In this document: positions 20,167 through 31,863 of the stretch, in pieces
Layout of the letters: every line of letters starts with the position of its first letter
Numbering within the stretch: the first letter of the stretch is position 1
Origin: Draba incana
Lineage: Eukaryota; Streptophyta; Magnoliopsida; Brassicales; Brassicaceae
Direction: 5' to 3'
DNA: 64,000 nucleotides
Assembly: GCA_963576765.1 (NCBI GenBank)
Contig: OY755215.1
Span: 15,639,010-15,703,009, forward strand
Program-made: the position numbers and the translations under genes
The notes under the pieces: generated by a model
The model's database searches: none
Told to the model about the DNA's origin: nothing
The model's input: only the letters and a program-made list of their open reading frames with translations

Positions 20167-21157
20167 GACCCCCAGGTCCGAAATCTCACTTGATTTTTCA
20201 TACGTTTCATTTCCTGTTTATCTTATTTAGCCAATCTCGGATTTAATAACACTGGGGACAGTGTTGTTTAAGTCTGGGGGAGGTAGTTGCTAACTTATGT
20301 GTTTTCTTTTGAGTTTTTATGGTGTTTTTAAAAATGTTTTGTTTTATTCGAGTCAAAACCTCCCTTAAACTTGCTTTGAACAGCACTCAAGGACCATTAT
20401 CAATGCAAGTTGGCTGGTTTTACTAAAGTGGGTAACTGGAAGTGGATCGGTTTAACGGAGCGAGTTCAGATTTCTGGAGAATGCCAGAAAGGATGTCAAA
20501 GACCCCGCCCCAATGAATCTCTAATTTCTTGTCAAGGGTGTTGGAAATCGCAAGACTTGATTCAGCTTCCAAACACTTGAAAGCGAGGATGGACCGCTCT
20601 TGAAACTTCTTCCCGAATGACGAGTACAACTGTCCTAGATCAAAAAGAAAAAGCCTCATGACCCTGTCTCCCACAATAGAACAACAGTAGTGAGAGCTGG
20701 TCTAGTGATTGTAGAGATGCCAAGGAAAACTGCAAGCCCAAATTTAGAAATGCCAAAGGAAAATGGATCCTCAAGTTCTGGTGGTAAAGGACCCTCTGCT
20801 GAGGTACCCGCCATCACAAAAAAAATGAATGAAAAATCAAAAGGCATTGCATCTCTATGATATCCTTAATTGGATACAGTTTCAGAGGGAAGAGAGAGGG
20901 TGAAACGCAGGAAAGTGTTCAAGGAGGTAAAAGAATCTAGAAGGTCCAGCGATCGATATTCCCTCGATGAGACCGCACTTAATAAACTAAAGCGGTATGC
21001 GACTGAAAGTCTGAGATTCTCTAAGGGGTTTGGATTCAATCTGAAGAACTGCTAAGCTTTTAGGGACACATCGAACTATCACCAGATTAGCTTTGCAAGG
21101 TATGTGGTTCCTAAAGGAGTGATAACACTGTTTTGCTTAGGGACAAGTAAAAAGCTA

Positions 21158-21170
21158 AGTCTGGGGGAGT
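21158..21170 (+). other. Polypurine tract of the Athila-like element
   Basis: GTCTGGGGGAGT directly before the 3' LTR. A near copy, GTCTGGGGGAGG, lies near 20273 and may be an internal plus-strand primer. Confidence 0.8.
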
Positions 21171-22264
21171 TGATATATCATGGTTTTTACCCAGTTTAGA
21201 CCATGATATAAGTCCTATATCTAGAGTCTTTTGGTGTTTTCTAGTGTTTGGTGTTTAATATTAGGTACAAGGATGCTTTGGACTCAATTGGTGTTTACTG
21301 GAGCATTTTGGAGCTTAACGAAATGAGCAGTCAAAGTCACAAGTTCAGAGTGAAATCTGCAGGCTGTGTCGAGCGACGCACTATCCCTGTCGCTCGACGC
21401 GACCAAAAAGTGACAGATTCTTATTTTTTGGAAAATTTCCGTTTTCGCGCCAGAAAAGCCCAGATGTTTGCAATTGGGCCCATGACCGTCCTTGTACTCT
21501 ATATATACGTTTTTACAGCCATTGTTTAGGCTTAAGCTTTATTTTACTTTGTTTAGAACTTACTCTTAAGAGATATCTCTAATAAAGATGTTTTGTGCTT
21601 CATTTAAATATGTCTGAGTAATTTCTCTGTTAGTTTTAGGGTTTTCAAGGGTTTTGATGAATTGTTAGATCTGATATGCTTGTTAGGATAATATCTTTAG
21701 AAGTTCTTCATCTTGGCTTGTGATTAATGCTGATTTTAGCGTCATGAACTAGAATCTGATATTAGGTTAATTGATAGACACGACAGTGTTATTGATTGCT
21801 TGAACTAGCCTTTGATGAGCAAAATTCCTATTCGCAAAGACATTTGGTTTAGGGTTTTGTGAACAATTGAACTTGAACTTTAATGCTTGTTTAGATCAAT
21901 CTGATTTCGCAACGACAGTTGGTTGTCTAGGGTTTAAGCATAGATAATATTCGCAGCGACAACTGGTTTGTTTTACATTCGTGTTCATGTTTAGGAACAG
22001 AGCTTTCATATTCCTAATTATATGTTTATCCCTGCAATTCTGATTCTCCTGAGATTTCCCTGAATCTAGCTTTTATCTTTATTGTTTAAAGCTTACCACT
22101 ATCTTGCTTTGTTTCATTTGCTTTTCTTATATTATATTTGCCTAGCTTAGTCTGAATTTAATTATCTATTGTGTCCCTGATTCCCTGTGGATTCGATAAC
22201 CTCAAGTACTACAATCGATCTCTTAATTTGAGAGAGTAGGTCTAGGGTAAATTTGACCATATCA
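21171..22264 (+). repeat. 3' LTR of the Athila-like element
   Basis: 1094 bp, nearly identical to the 5' LTR except for a cluster of differences in bases 21-65. The TATA box is at 21500-21507 and the GAGC/GCTC palindrome pair near 21367-21400. It is followed by the target duplication CTCGT. Confidence 0.96.
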
Positions 22265-22269
22265 CTCGT

Positions 22270-22620
22270 TATTGTCGAGTGTCGATCGACACCATGGTGG
22301 TGTGTCGATCGACACCCGTTATTTGTTTGCAGAATTTTCGTGAAAATTATTGTGAACCGAAAAAATTCGTTTAATTATTTAATCGGAATTGGAATTAAAA
22401 GGTTAACCTCTGTTGTATATTGATATTTGTTTCTATGTATAACTTGTTGACTTTTGTTTCTATGTATAACCTGACGGGATGTCTTGAAACATCTCATAAA
22501 TGAGCGCAATGAATCTCATGACTTTTGTGTCAATGCCTAGAAGTTAAAAAAGCCGTTGACAGCTGATGAAAGTTGTCATTGAAATTTATGTCCAACTGGG
22601 AAAACCATGCTAGGGCGTCT
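22270..22620 (+). repeat. LTR of element C, right part
   Basis: Continues the LTR split at 15550 with palindromes at 22279-22292 and 22302-22315, matching 1023-1059 of the LTR of A. After about 22330 similarity to the A and B LTRs fades; a GACGGGATG patch near 22472 may correspond to the conserved GGCGGGATG block. Confidence 0.7.
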
Positions 22621-25415
22621 TGTAACACCCGCATTGTTTACTAGGAGTCAACATGAATATATTAGTCAACTTTACCTATCATTTTGATTTCTCAAAATAT
22701 TTTTTACATTGTTTTAATAAGATACAACATTTTAGGTACTCTATCCTTGCAATCCTCTGATCCACCTCCTTTGTTGAATACTTAGTAAAATGGTGTTTTC
22801 CATCTCATACCTAACATATCCTAATTACCCGTAACTATTACAACTTCCACATAATGGTCAAGCACCATGTGTCAACTTACTCCACAAGTGACCTCAACAC
22901 ATAGTCACTTGATCACTAATACACTTTTCCATTATCCTAAGAAACGCTTAGTCTATAATTTCTCGAGTAACCAATACTTCTTGACCTCTGCTTATGGTTA
23001 CTCGGTCACACTTTATCATCCGCAACCATGATCCCAGATCAAAGTTACCGTCATTCGGCATATTGGAGGAATGTTTCACTTATTATTCTAATAAGCCGTA
23101 ATGGTCAAGTTACGTCTTCATGTAACTTTTCCAGTCCAAACACAAACAAGACGGCGACATGTGGCCATACACATGCCCTTATGCAACATATAATTCTGGT
23201 CGCCTTTTGAACCAACTATCCTAATGTTTTAGTATGCATTCTACTCTAGACTCTTTCATACGGGTCACAAACAATACTTCTACTTCCATATTACCATAAT
23301 CTTTAATACCTCTAGGTTCTAAAAAAACAACGGAAGCTTTTCACACGATATCTTTGCCCTGTATGGTAAGCCCCAGAAAAATATTGCTATCCCATAATGT
23401 TACTAATGACAACATCTATGGTCATACGGTAGCCGCCCTTACAGAAGTTTACACATAAGATTATCTATTAATTTTGGAAAGCTCATGAACCAAATTGTAA
23501 TATGATTCATGTATTCCTCTAACTCTTGGTCGTATTCGACAAAGTATGAGTTTGCTAGAACCTCTCGAGCACTTCTCAAACTGACCTCACCAATAGACTT
23601 ATCGTCGGGTTGACTAAGGATCATTCGAACAACATTTACAATTACATGACTCAAACTTATCTGGGTAGCAACTTACCCTGATAATACCTATACTCAGCAA
23701 ACAAGCAAACTAGCGGTTAACAATATTTCTTTCGATCGAAGCCCTTGCTTTAGTCCTACTTATTCATACTATGAGTCTCCTTGAGTAACTATAAAGTTAA
23801 TTGGGTTAATTCTCATTCTACCTTGTGGTGGCTAGTCTCCGCGTATCAGAACCTATGATCAAGTGTACTTCAACTTAGGCTATATTCGCTCGAGTTTTTA
23901 TCTTTCCATAGCTCTATTTTTTTTATTTAATGATGATCAATCAAAGCCACTTACCAGTGACCGCAATAAGATCATAGACTTGGCTCATGATACCTCCCTA
24001 GGTAGGGTATAACTATGCATGTGCAAGACTCTATCAGAATAATGGTAAACCATCATTCCTGACTTCTTAAACAATCCTAACAATATGACCTGAGTTGAAA
24101 TCTAACCATGAGCTGCCCATAAAATACATAACCTTCCTTCAAACCACCAAACAATGAGTCACTCTTGCATTAGCCTTTGCCAAGTCAAGTTTCCACGAGC
24201 ATAAGGATAAAATTCCACGACCATGCCTTAAGGTTATGTATGCAATCCAAAGCCAACATGTTCATAGTTGAAGTTTCTTGGGAAGACTATTCACCAATTC
24301 TACCTACGAGTCCTTAGCTAGATGTAATCCATAACCAGATGCTCTGTCACTGCCCCAATAGCTAAGCTTATGGTTGTCTTTACGGTCTTGTGTTGTGTTT
24401 ATAAGTAAGGTTATATTGATCTCACTATCAAGATCTTACCAACATGTAGATAACTTCTTTCTTGATTAGAAATGATGCGATCACTGTGAATACACTGCCC
24501 ATCTCAACTTTTGACAAGATGTATCGAAGTATCCCTGAGGATATGCTGATGACATCTCCATATCCTTTCTACTGGGGCACCCCAAAACCATACAAGTATA
24601 CTACACTCTAGTGGTACATGGTCCCGGACCACTGTCAGTTCCCGCAAGCGTACGTCCAAGATCTCATCCGTACGTACCACTTACGTACTTGTTCGAACCC
24701 TCATCCGAATCTCTTATTCGGATTGAGTTTATCTCGACCCATCACTACATTATCTTTGAACCTATAACTACTAAAATACTACATATAAACTATAATGGAG
24801 AAAAATATAAAGGAATATGTTAAGTACAGATCGTACCTTACCTTGAATTTGAACCGTTACCTTGAGAACTAGGGCGCTGAGTTCCTTCTCAAGCTCCTCC
24901 TTATTATCTTCCTCTTAAATGTTTTTCTTTGGCTTTAAAGGTGAGGACATTTTTGGTGTGAAGAATAATGAGCTCTATTAATTTGTTTACTATTTATACT
25001 ATACCAAAACCTTTAGGAGAATATTCATTTTCCTTAATTTCTACACCAACTTTCTTCATGGGCCAAACCCGTTCATTTCCCATTTTTCTACTCATTTTCC
25101 CTTCCACACCATGGCGATGTTTCTTCCTCTTTTCTTTGGGGTTTATATCCCTTCCTCTTTCGTTGATGGCCCGTTTACCTTTCATGTAGATTTCTATTCC
25201 TACGTGAGCAAATGGAATATTTAGAGCCATGGTATAAAAATAATAATATGGAACAAGAAAGGTAAACGTAAACCCAAGCTACGTGAATTAAATGGCACAA
25301 AAGTCGAGACATGTATTTCTATTGATCTAATTTCCGAATTTCTATTACACTGGCGCAACCTCCCAATATTTTTAAGTTAAATTAAAAACCTCATCCGTGA
25401 ACATGGGATGTTACA
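22621..25415 (-). repeat. Full-length family D LTR
   Basis: Read on the minus strand it starts TGTAACATCCCATG at 25415 and ends GGTGTTACA at 22621: 2795 bp with TGTAACA/TGTTACA inverted ends. A minus-strand TATA (TATAGTATAAATAG) lies near 25000-25015. The flanking five bases are CGTCT (22616-22620) and CATCT (25416-25420), a target duplication with one mismatch. It could be a solo LTR. Alternatively it is a 3' LTR, because a purine-rich GAAAGAAGATG precedes it in minus orientation and a gag-like fragment lies beyond. Two other copies exist, at 13262-14056 and 56638-58258. Confidence 0.8.
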
Positions 25416-25432
25416 CATCTTCTTTCAAAATT

Positions 25433-26130
25433 CTACAAAGAATTGACAATAGCCGGTCTCTTTCTTCTCAAGAGGAAAGTGTGCTCTTCCCATAGCGATG
25501 TTGAAGGTCGTAAGGTGTTGGGTAGGTCAGTGGTAACGTCATAAGGTACGATTTTTATTTTAGTATGATGCTTAATAGGTGTATTAATGATCTCAGTTGT
25601 AAATAGCGTTTGCCTAGTTTCTTCAAGTACTTGATCGAGCTTAGGAGCCGAACTGATGATGTGATGCATACTTGTCTTCATAGATCGTATTGATTCCTTC
25701 ATGGACGCAATTTCTCAGTCTTTGGCATCTCTCGGGGTCGAAGTTGTTGCGAAGGCAGCAGTTTTATCCCTGATGGAACAAGCTAGAGGTGTTCGTTCTC
25801 TGGGAAAGAGATTACGTTCCAAACGGTATGGTTTTGTTACGCCTACCAATTTTACCCATGGTTCTTCGACTTTGGCATTGGCCTCAGAATAATTGATTAG
25901 CAAGGTAATTATGTCACTCATCTCTTGGTTATCGGCGTGTTGTTTGTCTTCCTTGTCGATTAAGACTTTGAGCATAGTTACGTCGTCGCTAACATATGCC
26001 GCTTTGTCTTGCAATGGTAGAGTTGCTTCTCTTCTAACCTCCTCGTTCCCTTCTTCGTTGTCGTTGTTAATCACTGTTTTGTTACCTTGATTCGCGAATC
26101 TTTGTCTCTGGTCGGTGGAATGCCCCTTAC
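25433..26130 (-). pseudogene. gag-like fragment, unrecognised
   Basis: Two minus-strand stretches (26074-25715 and 25702-25433) lie in separate frames or are split by a stop. They are rich in charged residues, with a predicted helical segment (EMSDIITLLINYSEANAKVEEPWVKL). No zinc knuckle, protease or RT motif is visible. Position and orientation next to the minus-strand LTR suggest an internal remnant of family D, but I cannot assign a domain. Confidence 0.35.
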
Positions 26131-27225
26131 ATTACTAGCATAATTGGCTTGCTTTTTGGTTTCTATCGTTGCTTAAGCCTTCTTGGCTATATTTTTTTTG
26201 GTCAAAACCTAAAGAGTTCCCCTTAATCGGGGCCAATTGGTGAATGCATCGTATAAACTACCAATTGTTCAATCCAAACAAGTCGGGATGTAGGTTTTAA
26301 AGCAAAACTAAAAAATCTTGAGAACAATGTATTAGAGTTTCCAAAGAGATTTAATATTCAATAAAAATTGCGGATCTCTTTGAAGGATCAATATTTTACA
26401 TATTTATATTTTTTCGAGTCGGTCAAATAAACCCTAGAAATATATGGAAAATATCCTCATTATCAAGATTCTCCAAATATTCGAGCTCACCTCTACCTTA
26501 TTTCCCACTCTCACTAAATTGGCGAGTTGAGGTAAATATGGATTTTAGTCTTCATAATGGGCCAAAAAAAACATTTTGGTCTAACTCTTCCGGATATTGG
26601 TGTCTGTTCAATCTTGGGTCGGGTCATGGTAACTGGTGTTAAATCAAGTATTACTATTTATCATGTTTTAAAAAAAAGATTTTTCTAATGAAATTTATAT
26701 AGATAAAATTTCAATATATGAAATCTTCTATTAGTACTTTTAACTGAAACAAAAACAAAATTGTTCTTTTCAAAAAAAAAAAATATGTTTTTCCGGTGTT
26801 ATAAAACTACACATAATAGAAATACATCTGAATATGATGTATACGCAGCAGCTAGCATCTATACTCTAACCACCACGTTCAATACTATATCCTTCGTGTT
26901 ACACCACAAAACCTCTATATTTCATTTTCATATTTCTCTTTCTATGTATGAATGTAATACATGTATACACACGTATATGAAATTCTTTATAAGATCTTGA
27001 ATGAAGCAAATTGATCTTGTTAGGTAACAAATATAATTAGAATTATTTAAATTTCTCAATGTTACCAAAAATAAAAGGGATGTTATTGTTGATATATCTC
27101 TAAGTCTGTTGTGAGCATTGTTAGGACCAGTCTAGAAGGCTTTGAATACTTTTGATCCAATTCCAAACTGTATCTAGAAAGCCCATCAAACTGACAAACC
27201 AAGCTTGTATATGTCGGTTAAATAG
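26131..27225. other. AT-rich spacer, no gene
   Basis: A low-GC stretch between the family D remnant and the MULE, with homopolymer runs near 26665 and 26770. No motif, repeat unit or plausible coding frame recognised. Confidence 0.6.
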
Positions 27226-27235
27226 TAGTTAGTTA
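27226..27235. repeat. MULE target-site duplication, left
   Basis: TAGTTAGTTA, repeated exactly at 29392-29401. A 9-10 bp duplication is the hallmark of Mutator-type insertion. Confidence 0.9.
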
Positions 27236-27497
27236 GGGAAAACGGTTATTTAATTCTTCAAGTATTTGAAATCAGGTATTTTATTCCTCAATTCTTGATT
27301 ATTTATTTTATTCCCCAACTAGTATTTGACTTTGGTAATTGATACTCGAAAAAGTCAGCCGTTAAACTATCGTTAACGACCGTTTAACTTATTAATAAAC
27401 CACGTGAAAAAACGATTAAAACAGATCAAAAATGATTTTTCCCCCAAAATTGATAAGAACCCTAAAATTTTATTCTCTCTCTTTCTCTCATCTCTCT
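27236..27497 (+). repeat. MULE left terminal inverted repeat
   Basis: Starts GGGAAAACGG. The inner part, from about 27300, matches the other arm almost base for base through the CACGTG-containing stretch. The GRF gene begins just inside it, so the arm probably supplied its promoter. Confidence 0.9.
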
Positions 27498-27524
27498 CTC
27501 TCCGATTCAAATCGATTTTGAGTC

Positions 27525-27911
27525 ATGAAGAACATCAAGAAGATAAAGGATTCATCGAAAGGTGGTTCATTCAGTGGAGAAATAGGGAATTCGTCGAGAA
27601 ATTCTCTCGTCGGTGGAGAAATAGGATTTCCGAGAAAATGTGTGTGCGGTAGTGATGTTTCTGTGTATACCTCATAGTCGAAACTCAATCCGGGTCGTCC
27701 TTACTTTAGATGTGTACATAGCAGAGAGGCTGGACATTTGTTCAAGTGGGTAGAAGATGGGAAGTATGAAGAAGTGAAAGAAATGTTGATTAAGTTTCAA
27801 AGAAGAGAATGTGAGATTGAGAATGGGATGGTGGAAGTTAATGAATTGAAGATTGAAGTAGTGATGACACATATAGCATGCATACAAGGTATGCCATTCA
27901 GTTGCCAATAG
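27525..27911 (+). pseudogene. GRF-type zinc finger gene of the MULE
   Basis: The ATG at 27525 opens a frame ending with TAG at 27909-27911, 128 codons. It is interrupted by one stop at 27675-27677. The GRF finger is readable: CVCGSDVSVYTS before the stop, then LNPGRPYFRCVHSREAGH and LFKWVED. The zinc-binding pattern (Cys, Cys, Cys, His) is complete, and a charged helical tail follows (EEVKEMLIKFQRRECEIE). GRF fingers bind single-stranded nucleic acid in other proteins, and small GRF proteins are common passengers near plant transposons. The 3' end overlaps the end of the transposase frame by 14 bp. Confidence 0.8.
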
Positions 27912-29046
27912 CCACAACCACAGTCACAATCATATTGTATTCCCTCTTAATTTCATCAACCATCTCTAGAGCCGTGATCTTGTTATTGCGTCTAAGCCTC
28001 TCCTCAAATAGATCACCAATTGTTTCGGCTTTCAATAACTTAGTATAACCTGATCTAACACAAACGTGTTCATTGATAAACGTCTTCACCATCAGCTTGT
28101 TCTTAGGCACTTCAAAATTACAATATACTCTCCAAGGACAGTTTACAGATTTCTTTTGAGTACATCTTGCACCAAGCCTATCATGTGATGACTTGTACAT
28201 TGTGATATCGTATGAGGTCTTCAGAGAATACCTAACTAATGTTGCCTTGAATTCTTCAACATTGTTGAACAATTTTTCTAATACTAAAAGCTCATCAGGA
28301 CTAACTGTAGGAGTTGGCATACCATTTAATTCATCATCTTAATTACCTAATGGATCAGGAATGGTGTTATCATTCCACATGTCATCTCCACTATCATCAT
28401 CTGCCTCTTCATTACCTGTTTGATCATCACGAGCTGGTAAACCAAATATTTCCTCAACATTCTCACAAACTCGAACATCAACCAGCCCTGCACTCTCCTC
28501 TCCTTCTGATTCATTAGCCAACTCTGGCTCAGTCTCTTTGTATCCATCATCATCTTTGACAATAACTTCACAGTCATCTCCTTCAACACTTTGATTATCT
28601 TCATCAGTATCTACAATATTTTTATCGGCATGTTCCTCTACATTAGCCTCCTCCTCTACATTAGCCTGTTTCTCTACATTAGCCCCTTCCCCTACATTAA
28701 CTTCAACCAAACTAATCGGATCAACCACCAAGATAGATTCTCTATTATTAGGATCGACCTCGCTTACCATGGCACTGTGTGTGATGTCTTCAGGATCATC
28801 ATCATTATTTTTTATTCGACTTCCTCCTCCACGACCTCTTCGACCTCGACTTTGTGATCTTCGAGTCGTTCTTCCTCCACGACTCACTCCACCGCGATTC
28901 GGTGACCCTCGAGGAGATTTTCCTTTTCCCGTCGTTCCTCCTCGAGGAGCCTTTTCTCCTCCTCGCGTTTGGACTCCGCCGGATCTTACGCCTACGGCGT
29001 CTCCTCTTGGTAGTCGAGGAGCTTTTCCTGCTCGTGTCTTCACCAT
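27898..29046 (-). pseudogene. Truncated MuDR-type transposase
   Basis: Starts at the ATG at 29046, just inside the right inverted repeat. An Arg/Gly-rich basic N-terminus (about residues 1-75) is followed by a long acidic stretch with ANVE repeats, an in-frame stop at 28339-28341, then the MuDR N-terminal DNA-binding domain (LVRYSLKTSYDITMYKS, CPWRVYCNF, FINEHVCVRSGYTKLL, LFEERLRRNNKI). It ends after EIKREYNMIVTVVV, where the DDE core and SWIM finger of a full transposase (usually 700 or more residues) should follow. The domain binds the element ends. Confidence 0.88.
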
Positions 29047-29130
29047 CCGAAATCGATTTTGTGATATCCCAAATCAATTTGGAGAAATTGAAAGAAATTA
29101 GGATTAGGGTTCCTATCAATTTTAAGAAAT

Positions 29131-29391
29131 AGTGAGATGAGAGAAAGAGAGGGAATGAAATTTTAGGGTTCTTATCAATTTGGGGGGAAAAATAGATTTT
29201 GGTCTCTTTTAATCGTGTTTTCACGTGGTTTATTAATAAGTTAAACGGTCGTTAACGATAGTTTAACGGCTGACTTTTTCGAGTATCAATTACCAAAGTC
29301 AAATACTAGTTGGGGAATAAAATGAATAATCAAGCGTTGGGGAATAAAACACCCAATTTCAAATACTTGAGGAATTAAATAACCGTTTCCC
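29131..29391 (-). repeat. MULE right terminal inverted repeat
   Basis: Inverse of 27236-27497, ending CCGTTTCCC. The target duplication TAGTTAGTTA follows at 29392-29401. Confidence 0.9.
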
Positions 29392-29401
29392 TAGTTAGTT
29401 A

Positions 29402-30625
29402 CATATTTAATCAAGAAGAATTTGCACGTGGTGACCATAAAGATTATGCATATAGGTAGATGTACATTATACTGTGCATATTTTCATAAACCAATAATAA
29501 CTCTATATATATACCTATTGATGTGCAGTATATTTCTTTAACCAGATAAAATAATAGTTAGCCAATATTTTATTCACTATTCAGTAGTTAAATAATTGAC
29601 ATGGTTAACTGTCTTGTACTATAAAATAAAATACCACTAAATTTTATGTTCCTCAGAATATGTTAAATGAAAAATTGATTTACAAATGTGGTACTTTAAA
29701 TATTTGAATTTGGGTTAACAATTACATAATTATGGTATAGTTCTATGAAAAATTCTTAGGTTCATTCCCGAGTGGTGAATCCTCTCATTCAATCCTCTCT
29801 TTATTAGCCTATTTAAATTAAGTTGTGGGGACTACTAATCTATTTAAAAATATTATAAATACAAAAATTAATTTTTAATAGATTTGTAGTTTACATTTTT
29901 GGGTTTGGGTTAACCATTCCCAAATTATGGTATATTTTTAAGGGGGTAGGGTTTGGGTTTGGGGTTTTGGATTTAGGATTTAATTAATGTTACATAATTA
30001 CTTAGTCAATTAATGTTGTATATTTGTTTGTAGTATTAGCATGGTGGTGATTTACAAACGTTTTTGTACTTTAGATTTTTGAATTTGGATTAACAATTAC
30101 ATAATAAGGGTATAGTTTTATTGGGGGGGGGGGGGGGGGGGGGTTTAAAGTTTAGGGTTTAGGATTTTGTGTTGGGATTGCTGATTTAAAATTTGTATAC
30201 GTTAATTGTTTACATTTGGGTTATTAATTAATTTTTAGGGTATAATTTTTAAGTGAGAGGTGGGTTTTAAGGTTTTATGTTGGGATTATTGATTTTAAAA
30301 TTTGTATACTTTAAATTTATGGAGTACTATGTCCACAGTGTCCTACCATATCTGTAGCTTACGACTACTCTTCTTATTAGCTAGTCATCATCGTGCGAGG
30401 ACAGTAGTAAGGTTAATTTAGGTAAAATTGTGGTAAAAAATGTACAGTAAAATGGTCATGTGGGATCTCGTGGTCAGTTCCTTAATTGTTTGATTCTTGT
30501 GGATTTTTCAGCCCATTCACTCTTTAATCAAAAGCTAATAACACGAAGGTCACATGTTCGAAACCTGTATATATAGGCTATTTTAACTTTGGACAAATAT
30601 CAATATTTTAGTTTCCTCCCTCTCG
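29402..30625. repeat. AT-rich spacer with degenerate tandem units
   Basis: Three or four worn copies of a unit of about 150-180 bp lie between about 29685 and 30325. They are recognisable by GAATTTGGGTTAACAATTAC, TTATGGTATAG or GGGTATAATTTTT, and GTTTAGGGTTTAGGATTT. No gene. A G-run interrupts one unit. Confidence 0.55.
30123..30143. repeat. Homopolymer of 21 G
   Basis: Uninterrupted G21 on the plus strand inside the degenerate tandem units. Able to form G-quadruplexes and prone to length error in sequencing. Confidence 0.95.
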
Positions 30626-30630
30626 TGGTC

Positions 30631-30905
30631 TGATAGGCCTTTGAAAAGGTACATGAGAAGGAGATTGAAGAAGGGAAACACTAATGAAGAAGAGAGCAAC
30701 AGAGGTTGTTAGAGGAGTTAGTTGATTAGTTGGGAATTAGTTAGTTCTCAACGGTAGTTAGTTTGTAGAGAGACCCTCTAGTATAAAGAGTGAGCCTCTA
30801 GGATTATTTGATTCATTTAGATTTGGGCATCTCAAACATACACTTGTAAACATTTCAATGATCAATAAATATTTTTATTGTTTCTTTACATCGGAAATCT
30901 TAACA
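30631..30905 (+). repeat. 5' LTR of element F
   Basis: TGATAGGCCT...CTTAACA, 275 bp, the same length as the 3' LTR. The first part reads as coding in the 3' copy, where the polyprotein runs on into the LTR. AGTATAAAGAG near 30779 is the TATA candidate. Confidence 0.93.
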
Positions 30906-30932
30906 ATTGGTGAGGTAAGCTAGTCTTGAGAG

Positions 30933-31863
30933 ATGCCGCCTAAAGGTAGACGTTTTGATTCAATGGGTTTCCGATCTGGAAACGACGGTTGAGGATCTCG
31001 CCGGTAAAGTAACCGGAGTGGTAGAAGCGATGAACAAATCCGATAACGAGACGAAAGAAAGTTTCAAATCGATGGACGCAAAGCATGACCAACTCTTTCA
31101 GCTCTTGACTGGCCAAAATCTTCAATCGGAGCAATCGTATCTCAATATACTGGCGAGACGAGAAGACTTAGCTCCGATAAAAATATCATAAAGGTCACCG
31201 GTGCACGGAGATTCGCTGGAATTGCAAAATCAGGTACACGATTCTGATCTGGAACGAAATCGGAATAGTTCTAGTGTAGAAACTCAGGGGGTTAGTTCTA
31301 TTCCCAAACCCAGAGAGAATTACCTCAACAAGATTGAGTTGCCTGTGTTCGAGGGAGGAGATACGTATAGTAGGATTGCTAAAGCAGAGCAATATTTCCT
31401 GATTGGTCAGTATAGTGAAGAAGAGAAATTAGGAGTTGTTGCGGTAAGTTTGGGAGGAAAGGTTTCACGTTTGTACAATTGGGAGATGAAAAGAGTTCCA
31501 TTCCAGGATTGGAAGGAATTCAAGTCGAAACTGTTAAAGAGATTTGGTAGCTTGAAGAATGTGTCACACTTTGATAGACTGTTTGCTCTTAAACAAGAGA
31601 GTACAGTAGAAGAGTTTGTATCAGACTTTGAAGACTTATCATCACAGGTCAATAATGTTGGTGATGAGAGTTTAGAATCCATCTTCATGAATGGATTGAA
31701 GCCGGAAAGTAGAGCTTTAGTGCGCATGTTGAAACCAAAAGGCTTGATAAAGATGATAAGTACAACGTTAGAGATGGAAGAGAGTGTGATGTCTAGGATG
31801 GTTTGTGGTGCTTTGTTACAAGAAGAAGGAGGAAGCAGAAACCACAGTTATAATCACACTCAT
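30933..31863 (+). pseudogene. gag of element F, 5' part
   Basis: The ATG at 30933 (MPPKGRRFD) lies close behind the LTR. A one-base shift near 30955 moves the frame to the one used downstream, and a stop lies at 31189-31191. The gag domain is clear: FEGGDTYSRIAKAEQYF, LYNWEMKRVPFQDWKEFKS, LKQESTVEEFVSDFEDL. The gene is cut at 31863 by element G and resumes at 38287. Confidence 0.88.

Larger units (their letters stand above)
19492..21170 (+). other. 3' noncoding region of the Athila-like element
   Basis: A second open stretch to about 19840 lies in another frame (KPKRTSKPFARMRIIVPQEL) and may be a shifted remnant of the polyprotein. After it comes CGCTTAGTGGGAGGCAACCC (19884 on), a motif I associate with the 3' region of Athila-type elements. 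Then come a palindrome array, two GTCTGGGGGAGG tracts and AT-rich DNA. The minus-strand open frames at 20423-20847 have no recognisable domain. No envelope-like gene is evident. Confidence 0.65.
15551..22264 (+). mobile_element. Athila-like gag-protease element
   Basis: Both LTRs are complete (TGATATATCA...GACCATATCA). The flanks carry a perfect 5-bp target duplication, CTCGT, at 15546-15550 and 22265-22269. The primer-binding site is of the tRNA-Asp kind typical of Athila. Only gag and protease can be read; reverse transcriptase, RNase H and integrase are absent, so it is non-autonomous and would need enzymes supplied in trans. The LTRs differ by only about ten scattered bases beyond their first 65, so the insertion is young relative to its surroundings. 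Confidence 0.93.
27236..29391 (-). mobile_element. MULE with long terminal inverted repeats
   Basis: 2156 bp, bounded by GGGAAAACGGTTATTT and its inverse. The inverted repeats are about 260 bp (27236-27497 and 29131-29391), well over 80 percent alike by eye. Between them lie two convergent genes: a GRF zinc-finger gene on plus and the N-terminal part of a MuDR-type transposase on minus, meeting tail to tail at about 27900. The transposase catalytic core is deleted, so the copy is non-autonomous. Confidence 0.92.

Noticed and set aside
20423..20847. Minus-strand frames as an envelope-like or antisense gene of the Athila-like element
   Set aside because: No signal peptide, membrane segment or family motif; short and overlapping.
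26200..26260. Primer-binding site for family D (minus-strand TTGGCCCCGATTAAGG)
   Set aside because: No LTR end of the TGTTACA type next to it and no tRNA match I can confirm.
30540..30590. tRNA or SINE from the box-B-like ATGTTCGAAACC
   Set aside because: No A box at the right distance and no cloverleaf.
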